In this document: positions 17,575 through 24,952 of the stretch, piece after piece | How positions within the stretch are numbered: position 1 is the first letter of the stretch | Layout: every line of letters begins with the position of its first letter | Assembly: GCA_013215055.1 (NCBI GenBank) | Contig: JABSRQ010000025.1 | Location: forward strand, 1-59,616 | Length of the DNA stretch: 59,616 nt | Direction of reading: 5' to 3' | Source of the DNA: Pseudomonadales bacterium | GTDB lineage: Bacteria > Pseudomonadota > Gammaproteobacteria > Pseudomonadales > DT-91 | Notes under the pieces: generated by a model | What the model was told of the DNA's origin: nothing | Seen by the model: the letters and a program-made list of their open reading frames with translations, nothing else | Databases searched by the model: none | Made by a program: the position numbers and the translations under genes

Positions 17575-18432
17575 ATGACACACACGAAAAAATTACTCAC
17601 TATATTTTTATCAACATTAGTATTAACGGCGTGTATTGAAAAACCTGAGCCGGTTGAACCAGAAACTACATGGTATTTAGACTTTGACGGCGATACCTTT
17701 GGTGACCCTGCGACCGCCTTTGCTGGCGACCAGCCAGATGCTAGTTACGTGAGCAATGGCGATGACTGTGATGATGATAACAGTGCGATTAATCCCGATG
17801 CTTCAGAAAATAATGTCTCATTAACCGATTTTGATTGTGACGGTAACGCTACAGCAGAGCCTTATTCAGAGGGTGACTTCGGCCCAGCTGGCGGCGTTGT
17901 GTTTTATACCAGCAATAACGGTATTAATGGTTTAGAAGTCGCGCTTCGCGATGTAGAGATTAGTGAAGGTGATAGTAGTAAAAATACATTTATTTGGGGT
18001 TGCGATGGGTCAGATTTAAGTGGCGTCATTAATTATAAGGAGGATAGTTATAGCGATGCTAACACCCCCCTTGCAAGTACGCTTGATATTGGCAAAGGTG
18101 CGGTCAATACCGCAGCCATTATTGATCAGTGTAATGAGGTAAATACAGCAGCGGCAGTGGCTAACGCATATCGAATGAATGAAAATAGTGCTTATGATGA
18201 CTGGTTTTTGCCGTCAATCGGTGAGCTGAATGCCTTGTACAAGCAAAAAGACACGCTGGAAGCTATTGACGGCTTTAGCGGCTTTGCTAGTAGCGGCGTT
18301 TCCAGTAGCGACTATTGGAGTTCGTCTGAGTATCGTTCGACTGCTGCGTGGTTTCAGAATTTCAATCTTAGCGTTAGTTTCGGCCTCTTTAAGGTCGGCA
18401 CAAACCGAGTGCGTGCGGTTCGAGCTTTTTAA
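17575..18432 (+). CDS. DUF1566 (Lcl C-terminal) lipoprotein with MopE-like metal motif; candidate variable protein
   Basis: About 285 residues from ATG 17575 (MTHTKKLL), chosen because ACAGGG is well spaced there and the lipobox L-T-A-C follows. Residues 30-75 hold an Asp-rich putative metal-binding motif (D-F-D-G-D-T-F-G-D and NGDDCDDDNSAINPD) as in MopE-type proteins. Residues 95-285 form a DUF1566 domain: G-P-A-G-G-V-V-F-Y, DDWFLPSIGELNALY, Y-W-S-S-S-E and the end R-V-R-A-V-R-A-F. DUF1566 belongs to the C-type-lectin-like folds used by some diversity-generating retroelement targets. The last 35 codons show the codon pattern expected of such a variable region (separate entry). It is probably surface-exposed and ligand-binding. 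Confidence 0.75.
   Translation: MTHTKKLLTIFLSTLVLTACIEKPEPVEPETTWYLDFDGDTFGDPATAFAGDQPDASYVSNGDDCDDDNSAINPDASENNVSLTDFDCDGNATAEPYSEGDFGPAGGVVFYTSNNGINGLEVALRDVEISEGDSSKNTFIWGCDGSDLSGVINYKEDSYSDANTPLASTLDIGKGAVNTAAIIDQCNEVNTAAAVANAYRMNENSAYDDWFLPSIGELNALYKQKDTLEAIDGFSGFASSGVSSSDYWSSSEYRSTAAWFQNFNLSVSFGLFKVGTNRVRAVRAF
18313..18432 (+). other. Candidate DGR variable region at the 3' end of the DUF1566 gene
   Basis: Between the constant blocks Y-W-S-S-S-E and T-N-R-V-R-A-V-R-A-F lie 23 codons. Eighteen of them end in C or T, and the five exceptions fall at positions that are usually constant in this domain (for example the Trp, Gln and Lys). Adenine-directed mutagenesis of AAC/AAT codons gives exactly such NNY codons. 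No template repeat or reverse transcriptase was found in the window, so this is a candidate only. Confidence 0.4.
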
Positions 18433-18449
18433 CCATTCAACGATTTAAT

Positions 18450-18464
18450 GGTCGCGAAGCGACC
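18450..18464. other. Short perfect hairpin just after the variable region
   Basis: GGTCGC-GAA-GCGACC begins 18 bases after the stop codon. Known retroelement targets need a hairpin/cruciform at this place downstream of the variable region. It could also be part of the terminator region. Confidence 0.45.
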
Positions 18465-18468
18465 GTTA

Positions 18469-18497
18469 AAACCGATGCTTTGGCATCGGTTTTTTTA
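18469..18497 (+). terminator. Rho-independent terminator of the DUF1566 gene
   Basis: AACCGATGC-TTT-GGCATCGGTT is a perfect stem followed by a run of seven T. Confidence 0.85.
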
Positions 18498-18558
18498 TGC
18501 TTGATGTATTCGTTAGTTAAAGGTGAAGCTAGCCTAGAATTGAAGAAGAGGTTCAAGT

Positions 18559-18925
18559 AAGCATGAAAGCAAGTGCGGCGGTAAGGTGAACATTATCGCT
18601 TTGATTAAAAAGCCGCAGTGATCGATAAGATGTTAACGCATTTGGATTTAATTGATGAGATGATCCCACCGGCTTTTCAACTGCCGGAGGCGCAAGGACC
18701 ACTACCGGATTTTTTATGAGTTAAAATGTTAACAGTATCACTCAATCTTAGGCCTGTAGGGCATACTTTGCCTAGCGTTTACCTATTAGAACCACTGGGC
18801 ATTTACAGAGGTTGGCATTAGACTAATTGAAATTTCTCACGATGGTTTTGAGTAAATTCGCCAGATTATATGCTGATGCTGTACTTCGCGCATTAAAGGC
18901 ATTGGCGCTTAATACCCCTTATACT
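18559..18925 (+). mobile_element. IS91-like remnant A (transposase C-terminus plus 3' end)
   Basis: A frameshifted transposase end: C-G-G-K-V-N-I-I-A-L-I-K, then V-I-D-K-M-L-T-H-L-D-L-I-D, stopping at 18719. This is the zinc-ribbon and final helices of IS91-family transposases. It is followed by the family tail, which ends CGCTTAATACCCCTTATACT at 18925, 206 bases after the stop. Upstream catalytic parts are absent. Confidence 0.65.
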
Positions 18926-18982
18926 TTGAAGGTAATAACAAGCAAATACTAGGCACAGAAGGTACTACAGGGTAATGAATGT

Positions 18983-19274
18983 ATGGTGAAAGCTGAAGTC
19001 TGCAGAAAATGCGGCGGAAAAGTAAAAATCATCGCCTCGATAAAAGATCCGCTAGTCATAGTTAATATTTTAGCCCATTTGGATTTGATCGATGATGTTA
19101 TTCCATCGATTTTTCAGCTACCCGAGGCGCAAGGGCCACCCTCTGAGATGTTTCTCTGAGCCAAGCAATCTCTAGCTCATACAGGTACAGCCCTATTGAG
19201 TTCAGGCTGCCTGGTATTTCCCCGTTAGTCCCTTCTGGATTAACTTCAATCTGCTGTTAGACTCATTAGAATCG
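18983..19274 (+). mobile_element. IS91-like remnant B, cut by an IS3 element
   Basis: An uninterrupted frame from 18983 reads VCRKCGGKVKIIASIKDPLV, then I-L-A-H-L-D-L-I-D-D-V-I-P, ending at 19159. It is the same transposase C-terminus as remnants A and C. The downstream tail starts normally but is truncated by the IS3 copy beginning near 19275, so the terminal motif is missing. Confidence 0.65.
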
Positions 19275-19312
19275 ATAATTTTCAATATAGTTGTCGCCTA
19301 AATTTTTAACGT

Positions 19313-20362
19313 TTATGCCGCCTGATTTTCCTCAGTATCATTTTTGGATTTTCCAGGGTTAAGGTAAACCTCACCAATATGATTCCAATTCCTAATATCG
19401 CCGCTCCAGCGCTCTGGATGCCTCTTTTTAGCCGCTAAATATACGGCTTTACGCTTGGCTAGAATATCATTGTCTCGGCCTGTATGGCGCTGCACAGGCG
19501 TTACAAATTTGATCGCGCTGTGTAGATGCTCATAGTTATACCAATGCTCAAATCCAGTGACCCACAACCGTGCTGCAGTCAGATCTCCAAAGCTTTTCTC
19601 CGGGTATTCTGGGCGGTATTTTAAAGTACGAAACAACGACTCTGAATACGGATTATCATTACTTACACTGGGACGGCTAAACGATGGGACAACCCCCAAC
19701 TCTTGCAATGTAGCTAACATGGTTGCACCCTTCATCGGGCTGCCATTATCCGAATGCAGTGTTACCTGATTACGTTTAATTTCCTCACGCCGACAAATAT
19801 CTGTCATTAAATCGGCGGCCAAAGCGCTACTTTCTTGCTCATAAACTTGCCAGCCAACGATCTTACGGCTGTAAATATCCATCACCAGATACAAGTAGAA
19901 AAACAGCCCTTTGACGACCGTTGGCAAATACGTGATATCCCAACTGTAAATTTGGTTAGGCCCTGTTGCAATTAATTCATAGGGCTTATTGACCTTCTTG
20001 TTGGGCTTACTTTTTTGCCGGTGTCTGTCCTGATTTTCTGCCTTTAAAATACGGTAGATAGTAGATTCAGAGGCTAGATATTCGCCTTGATCAGCCAGTG
20101 CAGGTACGATTTTACTCGCAGATAAATTCGCATACTTCACCTCATTACATTTGCGGATAATACGTTGGCGCTCCAATTCACTTAACTTATTTTTTGGCTT
20201 ATGCTCTGATTCCAGACGGCCATCCTGGTGGTTGTCAGCTTTCATCCAACGCTGCAAGGTTTTGGAGCTAATACCAATGACCATGCAGGCCTTTGACTGC
20301 CTTGCACCGTTAGTATGGGCTTCGCCGATCAGGCTGATGATTTGCTCGCGTTCCGATTTCAT
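19313..20362 (-). CDS. IS3-family transposase, orfB (DDE integrase)
   Basis: About 349 residues from ATG 20362. It begins with a helix-turn-helix region (SKACMVIGISSKTLQRWMKA), then the HTH_21-like segment, then the rve integrase core. The DDE residues are visible as D in SWDITYLP, D in LHSDNGSPM and E in NPYSESLFRTLKY. The stop of orfA overlaps this ATG as ATGA, so coupling by re-initiation is possible. An alternative is frameshifting across the 31-base overlap to make an OrfAB fusion, the usual mode in this family. All catalytic residues are present, so the element could still be active. Confidence 0.9.
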   Translation of the reverse strand: MKSEREQIISLIGEAHTNGARQSKACMVIGISSKTLQRWMKADNHQDGRLESEHKPKNKLSELERQRIIRKCNEVKYANLSASKIVPALADQGEYLASESTIYRILKAENQDRHRQKSKPNKKVNKPYELIATGPNQIYSWDITYLPTVVKGLFFYLYLVMDIYSRKIVGWQVYEQESSALAADLMTDICRREEIKRNQVTLHSDNGSPMKGATMLATLQELGVVPSFSRPSVSNDNPYSESLFRTLKYRPEYPEKSFGDLTAARLWVTGFEHWYNYEHLHSAIKFVTPVQRHTGRDNDILAKRKAVYLAAKKRHPERWSGDIRNWNHIGEVYLNPGKSKNDTEENQAA

Positions 20363-20880
20363 TGTGAGTTGTCCTCGTCGCAGCCCCAAATCGCGTTTAC
20401 TTTTTTTTGAAGAACAATCAACGCAGCAGTCTCAGCTAACGCCTTATCTTTACGGTTTAACTCCTTTTTTAAGGCCTTAATTTCATTTTTAAGGGCTTTC
20501 GAATCAGGTTGTTTTTTTACATTAGTGCCAACGGTGTTACCGCTAGCAAAGTCACTCTTCCATTGATTAACGTGGTGGGGATATATACCTTTTTCACGAC
20601 ATAACTCGCTGATAGCCTCATCGCTCAACGAACCACAGGTAATCACCATATTAAGCCGTTCTTCTGAACTCCAGTCTTGTGGTCGTTTCTCTTTACTCAT
20701 TGCCAATATTTCACCAGGTAATGTGGTTTCAAGTTCATGATTTTTGGATTGTCGAATCCATAGTTGAAGGGTTGAGTAACCGACACCTAAAGAGTCAGCC
20801 AATACTTTCAAACTGACATCTTCGGCACGGCTAAATGCCTTTTCCACTGCCTGTATTTTAAATGATTTCGTGAATTTCAT
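20359..20880 (-). CDS. IS3-family orfA
   Basis: A 173-residue DNA-binding protein. Residues 1-45 form a transposase-8-type helix-turn-helix (FKIQAVEKAFSRAEDVSLKV, then GVGYSTLQLWIRQ). A second HTH-like part contains CREKGIYPHHVNQWKSDF. The C-terminus is a lysine-rich coiled coil (LKNEIKALKKELNRKD). It binds the IS ends and dimerises. It overlaps orfB by an ATGA junction. It is longer than usual IS3 OrfA proteins (about 100 residues) because of the duplicated HTH. Confidence 0.85.
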   Translation of the reverse strand: MKFTKSFKIQAVEKAFSRAEDVSLKVLADSLGVGYSTLQLWIRQSKNHELETTLPGEILAMSKEKRPQDWSSEERLNMVITCGSLSDEAISELCREKGIYPHHVNQWKSDFASGNTVGTNVKKQPDSKALKNEIKALKKELNRKDKALAETAALIVLQKKVNAIWGCDEDNSQ

Positions 20881-21391
20881 GTTGATTATTTACTACCTCT
20901 AATTGAAAGTTAGAGGCGACAACTATGCTGACACAGGGGGACATGTAGACTTTTCCCATTAAATTGTGAACGTGGACTACTGTGGAGATTGAAAAAAAAT
21001 TTCCTTCCTTGCTTTCTTTGTAGACTGAAACTTTAACATTTAGATGTTTATCAGCATCACCAAGAATAACTTCGTTTTCTTTTATTGATAACAAGGCAAA
21101 TATTCCAACCCTATCCCCGATCTGGTAATCATCCGCTGGTTTCGCGGTATCCACAGCACCTAAGTGACCCAGATTCTTTAGACCAAGGGCGGATGCTATT
21201 TTATTTCGTGCCGTCATCAGAAAGTTTATCCAAGCAGGCGTTTTTGAAGCATGATCCAACCATATCTGGAGCGACGATCTATTTTTGTGCTCAGTTAGAA
21301 AACGATAGGGGGCAAAGTAATAAGCATCGGCCAAGTTGTTTGATATTTCACTATCTATTGGGACATCAATTTTATCAACCCTAAATTTCAT
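20858..21391 (-). pseudogene. DUF2867 protein, C-terminus replaced by IS sequence
   Basis: From ATG 21391 the frame follows the DUF2867 pattern: A-D-A-Y-Y-F-A-P, W-I-N-F-L-M-T-A-R-N-K-I, then GDRVGIFALLSIKENEVILG and T-V-V-H-V-H-N-L-M-G-K-V-Y-M. After that Met the coding continues for about 23 residues inside the IS3 end before a stop. The natural last residues (a short P-F-H-x-x-I-V-like tail) are missing and were not seen on the other side of the IS. The protein is a short truncation and may retain some fold. No function is established for the family. Confidence 0.7.
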
Positions 21392-21495
21392 AGTTCACTA
21401 TCTCTCATTAGGCATGATGCCAGTGTTAACTGCGTAGCAAGTGTGCGGGTTTACGCACAAAAGGTGACAGGCTTACGAATACTGCTTGCTGCTGG

Positions 21496-21717
21496 TTATG
21501 CATTGGCTGTTGGGACATTTAGCCTAGCCATGCATTCAATAAGCTTTTCTTGATACTCGTTGTTTGACTCGTTATCTTCTGGCGGAACAAGGAGGTTTCT
21601 GCAAAGCACTGGAATACTTTCACCTGAATCCAGGGTGACGATCAATGCTTCTGAAATATACATATCTAGGCCAGACCTTGTATAGAGAAAATCCACTTCT
21701 TCATGTGTTCTGGTCAA
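21496..21717 (-). pseudogene. C-terminal fragment, possibly gamma-glutamylcyclotransferase-like
   Basis: About 73 residues without a good start (a TTG at 21717, directly beside the neighbouring IS end). The text EEVDFLYTRSGLDMYISEAL, then V-T-L-D-S-G-E, resembles the second half of gamma-glutamylcyclotransferase-like proteins, where a Tyr and acidic turn precede a strand with L-D-x-G-E. The match is weak. The IS at 21726 probably removed its N-terminus. Confidence 0.3.
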
Positions 21718-21735
21718 CCCAAATCTGACACTTTG

Positions 21736-22560
21736 TTAAGCACATTTTTCAAATTCCATTGGCGTCATATCACCGATGGTCGTATGCAGCCTGTGGCTGT
21801 TGTAATAAGTAATATATAAATTCACATCATGCACCGCGGATTCTTTCGTCGGATAAATATTACCCGTTACCCATTCGCGCTTAAGGCTACTGAAAAAACG
21901 CTCCGTAGGTGCATTATGCCAACAATTCCCCTTACTGCTCATGGAGAAAATTATGCCGTTATCAGTCAACAGCTTCCGATAGGTCTTGCTCGCATACTGG
22001 CTGCCTCTATCTGAATGATGCAGCAAGCCTTCGCCTGGCTGTCTAAGGCTAATAGCCATGTTCAGGGCTAGTTTTATCAGGGGCGTTTCCATATACTTAT
22101 CTATGCTACAACCTACGATTTTGCGTGAATAAATGTCTAACACTACCGCTAAATAAACCCAGCCCTGAATTGTCCACAAATACGTAATATCCGTTGTCCT
22201 AACCTTATTTTTATCGGTCTGAATAAACTAACGATCTAACATGTAATCTTGTATCGGTTCAGCATGATTACTGTCTGTAGTGACAACAAGTCGTTTCTTG
22301 CGCCTAACCACTAAGCCTTCCTCTCGCATCAGTGTCCGCGTACGGTAACGCCCGATGGTAATACCTTATTTGCGTAATTTTTTCATCATTTGACGACTAT
22401 CCAAGTGATCATTTTATTCATCGGAAAGCGCCTTCATTTTCTTGGTAAGACGCCACTTTCCAGAATCAATCACATCAGATTTCAGCTTCCAATTTTAGTA
22501 TGCAGTACGGCTGACACCCATAATTCGGCATAACATGGTAACCGTGTATTTATGGACTTG
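21736..22560 (-). pseudogene. IS3-family orfB with amber and other stops
   Basis: The last 147 codons are open and show the integrase core: D in AVVLDIYSRKIVG, D in LLHHSDRGSQYAS and E in NAPTERFFSSLKRE. Upstream, the same frame reads D-Y-M-L-D-R, then TAG (22228-22230), then F-I-Q-T-D-K-N-K-V-R-T-T-D-I-T-Y-L-W; the TAG replaces the expected CAG. Further upstream the N-terminal HTH_21 region (M-R-E-E-G-L-V-V-R-R-K-K-R) is broken again. The transposase is inactive unless the stop is suppressed. Confidence 0.75.
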
Positions 22561-22585
22561 CTCTTTGATCAAACCGAACTTTATT

Positions 22586-22870
22586 TCATTTTTTCGCAAA
22601 GAAGGCGCTGGCTTTTTTTAAGATTTCTTTCTCCATGCGTAACTCTTTATTTTCTTTACGAAATTTTTCTAATTCAGCCCGATCATCAGTATCTAACTTT
22701 TCACAGATGGCTACCTGCTCAAAATCTTTATTCCAACGACGTAAGTTTTTTTCGCTGACATCCACCATATTGGCGGCTTCTTTAATGCTGTAGCCTTGCT
22801 GAGTGACTCGGGCTACTGCTTCTTTCTTAAAATTGGTGTCGAATTTTATACGTTTATTTTCAGTTGTCAT
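22586..22870 (-). CDS. IS3-family orfA
   Basis: A 94-residue transposase-8 protein. It has a basic start, helix-turn-helix FKKEAVARVTQQGYSIKEAA and a leucine-zipper-like C-terminus (R-A-E-L-E-K-F-R-K-E-N-K-E-L-R-M-E-K-E-I-L-K-K-A). The length is normal for IS3 OrfA. It is in the correct place before the broken orfB and ends near its expected frameshift window. It binds the IS ends, but the partner is damaged here. Confidence 0.85.
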   Translation of the reverse strand: MTTENKRIKFDTNFKKEAVARVTQQGYSIKEAANMVDVSEKNLRRWNKDFEQVAICEKLDTDDRAELEKFRKENKELRMEKEILKKASAFFAKK

Positions 22871-22979
22871 GTCTCACCTCGTTGAGTTTTTTTAACTCTT
22901 AACGAAGTGTCCTGGGTATTAGGCCACTTTAGAACGCCGCTAAGATGGAATAGTATCTCCAGTTCATCTCTAACCGTGC

Positions 22980-23129
22980 ATGGTTCACATCGGTTTTACT
23001 GAGCAATATCCAGGCGCTGAAAATCCATTCCCTTGGATGTCCGAGATCATGGGTTTGTGTAAAGAGAAAAACTTCTTTGAAACCCGAGTTATCGAATATC
23101 AAACAGGTGGTGCATTAAACTGGGAATAA
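22980..23129 (+). pseudogene. nrdB: Ribonucleotide reductase small subunit, C-terminal fragment
   Basis: The plus frame reads EQYPGAENPFPWM, then EKNFFETRVIEYQTGGALNW and a stop at 23129. N-P-F-P-W-M and F-F-E-T-R-V-x-E-Y-Q-x-G-G-A-L-x-W form the tail of class Ia beta subunits, the part that docks to the large subunit. An in-frame ATG at 22980 exists, but nearly all of the protein is absent. The second IS3-family element lies immediately upstream. It is probably a displaced copy, because the enzyme is essential and an intact gene is expected elsewhere. Confidence 0.75.
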
Positions 23130-23158
23130 AGACCCATTTAAGACTTCTGATAAGCGGC

Positions 23159-24493
23159 TTAGGCCGATTTTTTATTGCCTAAAGGTTTTGCGATATAAGC
23201 GCTAAAACACAGGCCAGAGAATCCCAAAGTTAAACAATACATAGGCTGCACGTTAAAATAAGTCCCCCCGGTTAATGCATGCAGGGTTAAAGCAAAAACA
23301 ATCGAGACAGACACGATATAATCTTTATCTTTACTCCTAAAGGCCTGAGGTAAAGCCTTAAGACTTTTACCCGCCAATCCTACTAACAGCATCAAGACTG
23401 TAAAGGTGCCTGCAATGCCCCACTCAACTAGGAACTGAACAACGAGATTATGTGGCTGATCACCATAGGTACGTTCAGGGATGAAATAATATCCATATGG
23501 CCCTAAACCAAAAATAGGCGATTCAGACATAGCCTTTAATGACATGGACCACATATGCCATCGCCCTGTACTTAATTGATTTAATGAACCTGTGCCTGAA
23601 GTCGCAACTTGCTGCACCACACTTACAGTTGATGAAGAACGAGTTATGCCATTCCAATCAAAAACCGCTACAAGATCAACAAGGTAAAAACTAACAATCA
23701 AGGCAAGAAAAATACATAAAGCAGATTGCACAGAGATAACCTTATACAGGCCTGCAAGAACAAGTATTAGCATTAGGGTGAAGCAGGATGAAAAAACAGC
23801 CATACGTCCTCCAGTCCATAATATAAAGGTACAAACAATACACAGGGAAAATAAATAAAGCCCCTGTTTAATTATACCTGTTTGCTGGGTAAACAAAAAT
23901 TGAACCGCTAATGTTAAAGCAGCAGCAACTGCGACATTGCCCAAGTCTCTAATGTGTACAATTAGTAGCGGGTTGAAAAACCAAATCCAACTATCATGAG
24001 TGGCTTCAGTTTGATAAAGCCAAATCATAAATATAAACATCACTAAAAGTCCTAAGCACATCAGCAATAAAACATGCATAAGGCGAATGCCCATAGTTCT
24101 TAATAAAATGGCCACGGCAATTACATAAAAGCTCTGCAATAGAATATAAGACTGCCGCGCTGTCGCACCTAGCATTTGCCAGACAAGGGTTGTTTCAAAC
24201 ATGACGATGATGTAGCTGATCGAGGTTAATATTAACCAACATACAAACAGCCAAGACAGGCGAGGGGATTGTTGCCTACAACGTTGCATCAACAAGCGCA
24301 GCTGTTGTTTATTGCCGATTAAAACAATTAAGGTAAAGCTAACCTGGAAAAATCCTAAGAAGCCTAACAGCGGAAGTGTACCGCAGATCGGCATTATAAA
24401 TGCGAAACAAAGAAACGCAGCAGATAAGCTATGCTTAAAACTTGGGATAGAAAAAAAATCTACATGACGATCAAAGAACTTAGACATTGGCAA
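23159..24493 (-). CDS. O-antigen ligase/polymerase-like membrane protein
   Basis: A 444-residue protein with about 10-11 hydrophobic helices. It carries the Wzy_C signature in a large periplasmic loop: ESPIFGLGPYGYYFIPE, then QPHNLVVQFLVEWGIAG, the conserved G-x-G-x-x-G-Y and H-N residues found in WaaL/Wzy proteins. Those enzymes join sugar chains to lipid A core or polymerise O units at the periplasmic face. No other polysaccharide gene lies beside it, so ligase and polymerase cannot be told apart. It is the only clearly intact non-mobile gene between 20.9 and 27.3 kb. Start MPMSKFF could be either of two adjacent Met codons. Confidence 0.8.
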   Translation of the reverse strand: MPMSKFFDRHVDFFSIPSFKHSLSAAFLCFAFIMPICGTLPLLGFLGFFQVSFTLIVLIGNKQQLRLLMQRCRQQSPRLSWLFVCWLILTSISYIIVMFETTLVWQMLGATARQSYILLQSFYVIAVAILLRTMGIRLMHVLLLMCLGLLVMFIFMIWLYQTEATHDSWIWFFNPLLIVHIRDLGNVAVAAALTLAVQFLFTQQTGIIKQGLYLFSLCIVCTFILWTGGRMAVFSSCFTLMLILVLAGLYKVISVQSALCIFLALIVSFYLVDLVAVFDWNGITRSSSTVSVVQQVATSGTGSLNQLSTGRWHMWSMSLKAMSESPIFGLGPYGYYFIPERTYGDQPHNLVVQFLVEWGIAGTFTVLMLLVGLAGKSLKALPQAFRSKDKDYIVSVSIVFALTLHALTGGTYFNVQPMYCLTLGFSGLCFSAYIAKPLGNKKSA

Positions 24494-24866
24494 ACGAAGT
24501 ATTATTATTTATATCAATCATAAACCCTGTGCCTTAACGCAACAAGCATAGGTTTAACAATCCAATAAATATCAGTGATTACTCGGGCTTAACTTATCAA
24601 CTAAAGCAAACAAAACACCAGAAATGACAAATGAATTGTGAATTATGACACTCCACATTATAAGATCTTTATCGGCATAACTTTCAAGATTGATAAAGAA
24701 TTTTAGTAATTCAATAGCTGAGGTTGCAACTATAGAGCTCTATCCAGCAGTTTTTTGACTGTAGGCTATTTAACGTCCTATATTTCTTTGTTAGAACTTA
24801 AGGTTTTAACGGGGGGAATTGTTAGTTTTTAATCAGGCAGGGGTCTCTTTATTGAAACTATTTATA
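24494..24866. other. Intergenic stretch upstream of the ligase-like gene
   Basis: AT-rich, with no frame, RNA or repeat that I can support. It presumably holds the promoter of the minus-strand ligase-like gene. Confidence 0.4.
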
Positions 24867-24932
24867 ACAATTAAAGCCGAAATCTATACATAGAGATTGA
24901 ACCAGTTACGCGTTAATGCTTCTTATATCTTC
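24867..24932 (+). repeat. IS91-like terminal segment
   Basis: Contains AAAGCCGAAATCTATACATA, shared with 55718-55785, and ends with GCGTTAATGCTTCTTATATC, a degenerate form of the family terminal motif. No transposase codons precede it. Confidence 0.45.
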
Positions 24933-24952
24933 CTTGTATGCAGGGGGAGCGG

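Larger units (their letters stand above)
19275..20941 (-). mobile_element. IS3-family insertion sequence, copy 1 (intact reading frames)
   Basis: An element of about 1.67 kb with orfA and orfB on the minus strand. Both ends carry a shared inverted core ATAGTTGTCGCCT. Ends were set by comparing with the decayed second copy at 24953-26467: both share TAATTTTCAATATAGTT at one end and GCTGACAC plus GGGGGA at the other. It interrupts a DUF2867 gene on one side and IS91-like remnant B on the other. A target duplication is not evident. Confidence 0.8.
21726..22912 (-). mobile_element. Second IS3-family element, broken orfB
   Basis: About 1.19 kb bounded by imperfect inverted repeats: TGACACTTTGTTAAG at one end and, on the opposite strand, GGACACTTCGTTAAG at the other. 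It is of a different subgroup from the element at 19275. OrfA is intact; orfB has in-frame stops. Confidence 0.8.

Noticed and set aside
18313..18720. A template repeat for the DUF1566 gene just downstream
   Set aside because: The sequence after the terminator is IS91-like transposase debris and shows no similarity to the C-terminal codons.
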